This document shows, in pieces, positions 59,184-64,000 of a DNA stretch of 64,000 bases. This DNA is from Novosphingobium sp. G106 (lineage in GTDB: Bacteria > Pseudomonadota > Alphaproteobacteria > Sphingomonadales > Sphingomonadaceae), in assembly GCF_019075875.1 (NCBI RefSeq), contig NZ_JAHOOZ010000003.1, forward strand, positions 254,573 through 318,572, read 5' to 3'. The translations under genes were made by a program, and so were the position numbers. The notes beneath the pieces are model-generated. The model was given only the letters and a program-made list of their open reading frames with translations. It did no database searches and was not told the DNA's origin. Each line of letters begins with the position of its first letter. Within the stretch, counting starts at the first letter, position 1.

Positions 59184-59441
59184 TCAGTTATTGCCGCCTC
59201 CCGCGTTTGCGATGGTTGTACGCAGGTGACGAAACAGCGCCGTCTTTTCGTTGGCGGTCAGGCTGGTGATCATCATCTGACCCAGCGCCAGTTCGGCGTC
59301 GGTCTGATTGCCGATGATGAGGGCCAAGCCGAGGCTGTTATCGCCGACGTCGTAGCCACCGCCGAGGGCGGCGAAGTCCGTAAGCCAGGCTTGGGCGTCG
59401 AAGGCGTGCACGATCGGCACGCCCATGTTAGTGGCGTTCAT
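59184..59441 (-). CDS. hypothetical accessory protein
   Basis: The 85-residue product (MNATNMGVPIVHAFDAQAWL, LIIGNQTDAELALGQMMITSLTANEKTALFRHL) has AAGGAA five bases before its ATG. It is the first gene of the minus operon. Its promoter region contains the palindrome array at 59513-59593. Confidence 0.65.
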   Translation of the reverse strand: MNATNMGVPIVHAFDAQAWLTDFAALGGGYDVGDNSLGLALIIGNQTDAELALGQMMITSLTANEKTALFRHLRTTIANAGGGNN

Positions 59442-59512
59442 AGTCGTTTCCTTGTTGCTGCAAGGTTGCGATTAGGCTCGGCTTCCCGTTGCTGCGGGTT
59501 GTCGGGCCGTCT

Positions 59513-59593
59513 CGTTACGTAACGGAGCATCATGCTACCGTCAATAGCGTTACGTAACGGATTGCACTTTGAGCCGATGTGCGTTACGTCACG
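59513..59593. promoter_or_regulatory. array of three palindromic operators between divergent genes
   Basis: The perfect 12-base palindrome CGTTACGTAACG occurs at 59513-59524 and 59548-59559, and a one-mismatch form CGTTACGTCACG at 59582-59593. Start-to-start spacing is 35 and 34 bases, about 3.3 helical turns. The sites lie between the divergent genes at 59441 (minus) and 59606 (plus), so they could control both. The binding protein is not identified; the plus-strand gene product could be one candidate but has no certain DNA-binding motif. Confidence 0.8.
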
Positions 59594-59605
59594 CTCATGT
59601 CTCCT

Positions 59606-59968
59606 ATGAGCAATGCTGAGCGCCAGAAGCTCCACCGACAGCGCCTTCGCGAACGCGCTTCACTCGATAACGTCAGCTCTCAGGTTCGGGCCGTGGTCGA
59701 GCGTGCGATTGAGGCCATGTGGACCTATCTCCGCAGACCTGACGATGAGGGCCGGACTGATGGGTCTCTCGATGGCATGAGCAGCATTGAAGACTTGCGG
59801 GCTTCCATGGCGGACGGCACGGGCTTGCCCGACTGGTGTCGCGATCTAATCAAATGCCCTGAGGACATGACCCCGGATGAGGCGAAGGCGATTGCTGCGG
59901 TCGTCGAGATAGCCAACGAAATAGAGCTGACCGCTTACCGGACTAAGCCAAAGGTACGCCGCCGCTAG
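59606..59968 (+). CDS. hypothetical protein with basic N-terminal helix
   Basis: The product (MSNAERQKLHRQRLRERA, VRAVVERAIEAMWTYL, GLPDWCRDLIKCPEDMTPDEAKAIAAVVEIANEI) is about 120 residues. The start at 59606 is preferred over 59597 and 59579, since 59579 would put the third operator inside the coding region. The Lys/Arg-rich start resembles small regulators that begin SNAERQKxHRxR. It is divergent from the minus operon. Confidence 0.6.
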   Translation: MSNAERQKLHRQRLRERASLDNVSSQVRAVVERAIEAMWTYLRRPDDEGRTDGSLDGMSSIEDLRASMADGTGLPDWCRDLIKCPEDMTPDEAKAIAAVVEIANEIELTAYRTKPKVRRR

Positions 59969-60268
59969 GCTCGCTACTTCCCAGAACGCCCGGTCACTTT
60001 GTGGACCTCGCGCTTGAGAGGGGGGCAAGTCCATATCGCGCACGGCCACCATGATCGAACCTGAGGCGACAGCAAGGAAGTAGGGCAGCACGAGAAGACC
60101 GGCGAACCAGTAGGCGCGCTTCGTCGGCTCACTGATCAAGCCGACGCTGAACAGACCGTAGAGCGCAAGCGCTCCGACCAGAAAAGCGGGAAGGAACATC
60201 GGCGCGAAGATCAGGAGCAGGTTAAGGCCGGCCCGCCACGTGCGCAGGGTATCCTTGAGCCATTGCAT
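59846..60268 (-). CDS. small membrane protein
   Basis: The N-terminal ~75 residues contain two long membrane segments (LLLIFAPMFLPAFLVGALALYGLF, YWFAGLLVLPYFLAVASGSIMVAV). After DMDLPP the frame runs antisense through the neighbouring gene, which is unlikely to be real. Dropping one base from the GGGGGG run near 59996 gives DLPPLKREVHKVTGRSGK and a stop near 59978. The natural protein is therefore probably about 97 residues. Confidence 0.55.
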   Translation of the reverse strand: MQWLKDTLRTWRAGLNLLLIFAPMFLPAFLVGALALYGLFSVGLISEPTKRAYWFAGLLVLPYFLAVASGSIMVAVRDMDLPPSQARGPQSDRAFWEVASLAAAYLWLSPVSGQLYFVGYLDDRSNRLRLIRGHVLRAFD

Positions 60269-60300
60269 TCGGCGATAATGCGACGAAACGCGGCTTGCGT

Positions 60301-60459
60301 CTAGCTAGTCAGCACAACGGCGATGAACAGCCCAAGCCCGAGGATGCCGTAACCCGCTCGGCGCGCGATTTGCTCGGGCTCGGTTTCCATCGCCGCATAG
60401 GCGGCGAGGCCTACCCCGAAGCCCGCGACAGCCATCTTCGCTAGCTCGATCACGCTCAC
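60301..60459 (-). CDS. small membrane protein
   Basis: The 52-residue product starts with GTG at 60459, six bases after GAGGAG (VSVIELAKMAVAGFGVGLAAYAAM, RAGYGILGLGLFIAVVLTS). Two hydrophobic helices are present. It is followed 33 bases later by the membrane protein gene at 60268, probably one operon. Confidence 0.6.
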   Translation of the reverse strand: MSVIELAKMAVAGFGVGLAAYAAMETEPEQIARRAGYGILGLGLFIAVVLTS

Positions 60460-60558
60460 TTGATCTCCTCGCCGCCGCCGATGGTACGGAAGCGCCCTTT
60501 CGCTTACGCTGGCCATTTAGGCTGCTGTAGGCCGATTTTGCCGAATGAGAGGCACAAA

Positions 60559-60813
60559 GTGTCAACCCCCGATCAATATTCGTACGGAACCCTAGTAGGC
60601 TGGACCACACAGGATCTCGGTTCGAAAGTGGTGATACGCCTGCAAAGCGTAACCACGCCGACGCCTCACTCTGAATCGGATGTCCATTCGGCCTACTTCA
60701 TGATGGACAAGAACCAGGCGGTCCAACTTGGCCACTGTCTCTACGAGCTGGCCGGGCAACGAGCACCGGCGACACGGAAGCGGTTTTGGCTGCGGCGGCT
60801 TTTCGGGAATTAG
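60559..60813 (+). CDS. hypothetical protein of a sphingomonad-type family
   Basis: Starting at GTG 60559 with GAGAGG five bases upstream, the 84-residue product reads STPDQYSYGTLVGWTTQDLG, VVIRLQSVTTP, ESDVHSAYFMMDKNQAVQLG, then a basic tail. I remember similar small proteins in sphingomonads, function unknown. Confidence 0.65.
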   Translation: MSTPDQYSYGTLVGWTTQDLGSKVVIRLQSVTTPTPHSESDVHSAYFMMDKNQAVQLGHCLYELAGQRAPATRKRFWLRRLFGN

Positions 60814-60869
60814 CATCGGTTGGCAAAGGCTGCCTTGCAGTGTGGTCTTTCTTTGTTCTAAAATAGGGC

Positions 60870-61072
60870 ATGCCGTCTGAGTCGCCCCCGGCCGTTGTCG
60901 CCTCTGCACTTCGAACGATCTCGCGGCCCTGGCAGAGGAGCTTGCTGAGCGGATGTGGGAGAGGCAGCGGGATCAGGAGATCGATCCCGCCTGGAAGGAT
61001 GTCAGCGCCTACTGGCATCAGGCAATGATGCAGTTCGCAGAAGCCACGATCAAAATGCTCGGCCATGGATGA
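60870..61072 (+). pseudogene. small hypothetical protein, frameshift in a C run
   Basis: MPSESPP lies in one frame and GRCRLCTSNDLAALAEELAER, MWERQRDQEIDPAWKDVSAY and WHQAMMQFAEATIKMLGHG in another. One additional C in the run 60885-60889 restores a 67-residue frame ending at 61072. The CxxC pair and the rest look like a real family. The stop overlaps the next start. Confidence 0.6.
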
Positions 61073-61322
61073 CGCCCTCGCCGTGCTTCGGGCCGCGGTT
61101 GCACGCAGCCACGAGGGGCTGCAGACCGGTGCCGACGTTCGCTTGGCACTTCGCGCGCTGCGGTTCGTTGGAATACCCGCAGAAGCGATCAGCTATTTCT
61201 GGAGGTCATGCCAAGCCGAGAACGAGATCGGGCGTTCGCAGAGCATGAATGCCGCGCTCAACCGGGTCGGGCTCCACAGGCACGGCAAGGTGGCGCCTCG
61301 CGATCTGCCTGAGAGGAAGTAG
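61065..61322 (+). CDS. hypothetical accessory protein
   Basis: The 85-residue product (MDDALAVLRAAVARSHEGLQT, ADVRLALRALRFVGIPAEAI, SYFWRSCQAENEIGRSQSMN) overlaps the previous gene by eight bases. No family recognised; probably helical and soluble. Confidence 0.6.
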   Translation: MDDALAVLRAAVARSHEGLQTGADVRLALRALRFVGIPAEAISYFWRSCQAENEIGRSQSMNAALNRVGLHRHGKVAPRDLPERK

Positions 61323-61325
61323 GAC

Positions 61326-61391
61326 ATGGCCGGCGATAATGAGGTGCCGATCGAGCTGTTTGAAGGATTCCCGAGGACGCGGACCCGATGA
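61326..61391 (+). CDS. very small ORF linking two accessory genes
   Basis: A 21-codon frame (MAGDNEVPIELFEGFPRTRTR) begins three bases after the previous stop and ends overlapping the next ATG (ATGA). Its tight fit suggests translation, perhaps for coupling, but it could also be the start of a frameshifted larger protein. Confidence 0.35.
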   Translation: MAGDNEVPIELFEGFPRTRTR

Positions 61392-61693
61392 CGAAGCTGT
61401 ACATGCGTGCTCAGACGGTAATCCAGGCGGCGTTCTATTCCTTAGGGGATCGCGAAATCTCGCCCGGTGAGATCACGATTGAAAACGCCGAACTGGAGAC
61501 GATCCTCGCCACCGCCCTTGCCATCTTGATAGCAGCCGACCCCAGCGCAAAGTCCAAGCGCGATCTGCGCTTGCGGATCGAAGCGCATGCGAAGCACATG
61601 ACCGGGTTAGCGGCGGCATTGAAGGATGCGAACGATAAGCAGGTGTTGGATGTCCTCGACATCCTGCGTCTGCGTCGATCCAAATCCAACTGA
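61388..61693 (+). CDS. hypothetical accessory protein
   Basis: The 101-residue product (MTKLYMRAQTVIQAAFYSLGD, ILATALAILIAADPSA, GLAAALKDANDKQVLDVLDIL) is helical and soluble. It is the last gene of the plus-strand run that begins at 60559. Confidence 0.6.
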   Translation: MTKLYMRAQTVIQAAFYSLGDREISPGEITIENAELETILATALAILIAADPSAKSKRDLRLRIEAHAKHMTGLAAALKDANDKQVLDVLDILRLRRSKSN

Positions 61694-61991
61694 GGTGCAA
61701 CGATTATCGTAATCGCAAGTAGGCCGCCGATAACAGGATTTGCCAATCGGGTGAAACTCGACCAAGGCCTGATCTCCGACCCCTCCAAGGTTGGCTACAA
61801 GGAAGGGCGTTCCGGGCTTCATCCGGGGCGCCCTTTTCGTTTGGGCCGGGCGCTGCCGCCCGAAGGTTTGGGTTTTGCACGGACGGCAGCCGGCGGCGCC
61901 CATAGCAGGTGCGACGCATTTGTCATCAGATCTCGTAGATCGCGACGGCGGAGCGATGAGGCCACGCCGCCCCTTCATCAGCCGATCAGGC

Positions 61992-62608
61992 TCAATAAGC
62001 CAAAAACGATACTGCTGCCTGGCGTCGCCGCATAGCGGCTCCCACCATGCCGATGCCGGCGATCAGCATCGCCCAGGTTGCCGATTCCGGAACGGGGCTA
62101 GGAATGCCTACGCTTCCCGTCGAGAAAACATTTGTGCCAGCTTCAAACGGAGTATTTTTTACGGTCAATGTCGAGAAGCCGTCGAAGTTCACCTTTCCGT
62201 AGATGGAGCGAGCGGAAAGACCGGTGAAATCAAGGGCAGGATAGGGCGATGCCGGGGGAGCCGGCGTGGTTTGGAAATTAGGCCCTGTGTAGGTGAACAC
62301 GAGATTCACGATGTTGGGATCATCGGTGAAACTCGGATCAAGGATGAGACCGTTCGACGTGAACGCTGTAGTTGCGGAGATATTCGGCGAAGTCGCTGCA
62401 ATCGAGCCATCGACGTAACCGGCGAAATCGTAAACGACCAGCATCGAGCCGGACTTCACGCCCTCAGTTGGCGAGAGGGAGCCACCATAACTAAATCGAA
62501 ACTCCGAGTCGACCGGCGTCACGCCCTCCAAAAAATACGGTAGTCGCATGTGCCGTCGCGCTGCTCATAGCGAGGCATGTGATGGCGGCGGTCAAAGCTT
62601 CTTTTCAT
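61992..62608 (-). pseudogene. PEPxxWA-CTERM-type protein, frameshifts in the signal peptide region
   Basis: The main frame (62549 to 61992) has a beta-rich domain (GSMLVVYDFAGYVDGS, IVNLVFTYTGPNF, IYGKVNFDGFSTLTV) and the sorting tail VPESATWAMLIAGIGMVGAAMRRRQ, a PES variant of the PEP motif. The signal peptide is in another frame: TAAITCLAMSSATAHATTVFF, preceded by ATG at 62608, with breaks near 62595 and in the T run near 62535. It is not closely similar to the other two PEP-CTERM proteins. Confidence 0.75.
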
Positions 62609-62881
62609 GGCGGAAACCCCTTCCACAAGTTGATCAAAGCCCCATTGCCTGATCATTGTCGCAACTTGAGCCAGTCGCGGCGGTTCCCTCCCATAAATCT
62701 CCCAAATATGAATTAAGCCTGTGCCATTTCGAGAAGGCGATTGGCCTCCCTTTTAAAATATTGATATGGTGTCCAAAATTTGCAGAATGAACGGGCAAGG
62801 ATGCCGATTGTGTTTTTCCAATCTTGGTTAACCTTTCTGTAGGCGCACTGTCGGAGAAATCTACGAAAGAGCCGTCGGCGA

Positions 62882-63127
62882 TCAGAGCGCGTGGATACCC
62901 GAGCCCCAGGCTGAGATGTCATCTCGACTAAAATCGCCGCCACGATTGAAGATTGTCCAGAGGCCATTGTCGCCCAAACGAACCGAAAATGCATAGGCAT
63001 CATCGGCCAGCACATCCGCTTCCTTGCATTCCAGCCGGCTGACCAACTGGAACACTGCCGCCGCATCACAAGCCTTAAATTCCGCGGATCGTGACGGCTC
63101 GGTCGGCAATATCTTGTAGCTTGGCAT
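62882..63127 (-). CDS. hypothetical protein of a sphingomonad-type family
   Basis: From the Met at 63127 the 81-residue product reads MPSYKILPTEPSRSAEF, VFQLVSRLECKEADVLADDAY, FSVRLGDNGLWTIFNRG. The EADVxxDxxYxFSVRL and GLW pattern is one I remember from several sphingomonad proteins of unknown function. GGAG lies about eight bases upstream. Confidence 0.65.
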   Translation of the reverse strand: MPSYKILPTEPSRSAEFKACDAAAVFQLVSRLECKEADVLADDAYAFSVRLGDNGLWTIFNRGGDFSRDDISAWGSGIHAL

Positions 63128-63399
63128 GACTACTGCTCCGCCGTTTGAGTGAGCAATTTGTTGCAACCCTATCGGCGAGGCTTCCCCTCGGAAGCCTCGC
63201 CCAACAAGCGTAATCCTCGAACTAACAGCAATCAATGGACTTTTCAGACGCACGCAAGTGAGCCTTTCAACCACTTGCGAAGGCCCAGCTTAGAAGCAGA
63301 AATTCATTTCGACTCGCGTGGAACACGACTCGGCGCAGATGAGGTCCGAGAAGCGATGCTGTACGATCGCATCCTCAACCCCTCGCGGGCCGGGTACCG

Positions 63400-64000
63400 G
63401 CGCGATCCCGGCATCTTTTCGTGCCTCCTTAGTCGACGCTCGTCACCGAGCCGCCCGAGGGCGAGGAGTGGGAGCAAATATGATGGCTATCGCACGCTAA
63501 TTGTCTTGGATCATGGCAAGGCCCGAGCGTTCACCGGCAATGGGCACCAGTGGACTGACCGCTATGCCCCTGTCGTCGGCGCCGCGCCAGCTGCTGCAAG
63601 ACCGCGTCGATCGATGGCGAGATCATCGTCAGGACGAGCACGGACGCTCCGACTTCGCCGGCCTCCGTTCGCCATCGAGGGCGAGCCGCATCGCCTGAGT
63701 CTTCATGGCGTTCGATCTGATCGAACTGGACGGCGAGGATCTGAGATCCGAGCCCCTACGCCTGCGCCGGCTGAAGCTGCACCGCCTCGTTGGCAATCAT
63801 GATCCCGGCACACCGATCCAGTTCTCAGAGAGCCAGCAGGGTTTCGGACGCGATCTGCTCGCCGCGGCCTGCGCGATGGGCCTTGAGGGCACGTAAGCAA
63901 GCGGCTCGACAGCCGCTATCGCAGCTGCCGGCAGACGAGCTGGCTCAAGATCAAATGCTATGACGAAGACGACTATGTTGTCATCGGTTGCCGGTATGAG
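63400..64000 (+). pseudogene. ligD: ATP-dependent DNA ligase (LigD ligase domain), frameshifted and cut by the window end
   Basis: LigD-type ligases seal breaks in bacterial end joining. Across at least four frame changes the sequence gives TEPPEGEEWE, KYDGYRTLIVLDHGKARAF with the adenylated Lys (motif I), DGEI-like VDRWRD/IDGEI, FMAFDLIELDGEDL (motif III region), a motif IV region in ACAMGLEG then IV-SKRLDSRYR, and WLKIKCYDEDDYVV (motif V). The gene runs off the right edge. The number of breaks in 600 bases is the highest in the window. Confidence 0.7.

Overview
The window looks like chromosomal or island DNA of a sphingomonad (Alphaproteobacteria, Sphingomonadales). Supporting signs are high GC content, three PEPxxWA-CTERM-type surface proteins plus a small protein resembling the XrtV-sorting accessory, and many short proteins of types I associate with sphingomonad genomes. 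No rRNA or complete tRNA gene is present. I could not run any search, so all names rest on motifs and remembered family features.

Layout. 0.3-4.0 kb: a TniA-TniB-TniQ transposition module on the minus strand. 4.1-6.2 kb: two tyrosine integrases on either side of a tRNA 3' end, the second one chimeric. 6.3-8.1 kb: galU and a broken Crp/Fnr regulator. 8.4-11 kb: IS3 and IS110 remnants, small accessory genes and a Flp pilin. 11.6-19.6 kb: a surface locus with a large DUF5801-repeat adhesin, an IS3 fragment and three TadE/TadG-like proteins. 20-27 kb: a TonB-C protein, an IS5 remnant, two PEP-CTERM paralogues (one broken) and an intact IS66 with target duplication. 27.9-29.6 kb: four small secreted proteins in a row. 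29.9-33 kb: a hybrid histidine kinase split by a stop codon. 33-36.7 kb: IS110, an IS5-type element inside a small gene, and a decayed TonB-dependent receptor. 37-44.3 kb: an exopolysaccharide region (methyltransferase, deacetylase remnant, glycosyltransferase, rfbC, rfbB, truncated rfbD, DedA, Wza-like export protein). 44.8-51.4 kb: IS256, a second IS66 inserted in a secreted-protein gene, then small secreted proteins. 51.6-53.3 kb: PepSY and CzcA-type fragments joined head to head. 53.6-61.7 kb: an accessory region of small genes, a second IS5-type copy inside a Fis-type regulator gene, several terminators and an array of palindromic operators. 62-64 kb: a third PEP-CTERM gene and part of an ATP-dependent DNA ligase (LigD type).

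The main functional themes are cell-surface and envelope work (adhesin, pilus-like proteins, PEP-CTERM proteins, exopolysaccharide with nucleotide-sugar supply from GalU, RfbB and RfbC) and mobile DNA. At least eight IS elements or remnants and two integrases are visible, and three genes can be rebuilt exactly in frame by removing the inserted IS.

Many genes are interrupted by single-base indels, often in homopolymer runs, while others nearby are intact. Part of this may be sequencing or assembly error rather than true decay; the differences between the two IS5-type copies are mostly homopolymer-length differences. In-frame stop codons in both integrases and in the sensor kinase are harder to explain that way. 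Calls of pseudogene should be read with this in mind.
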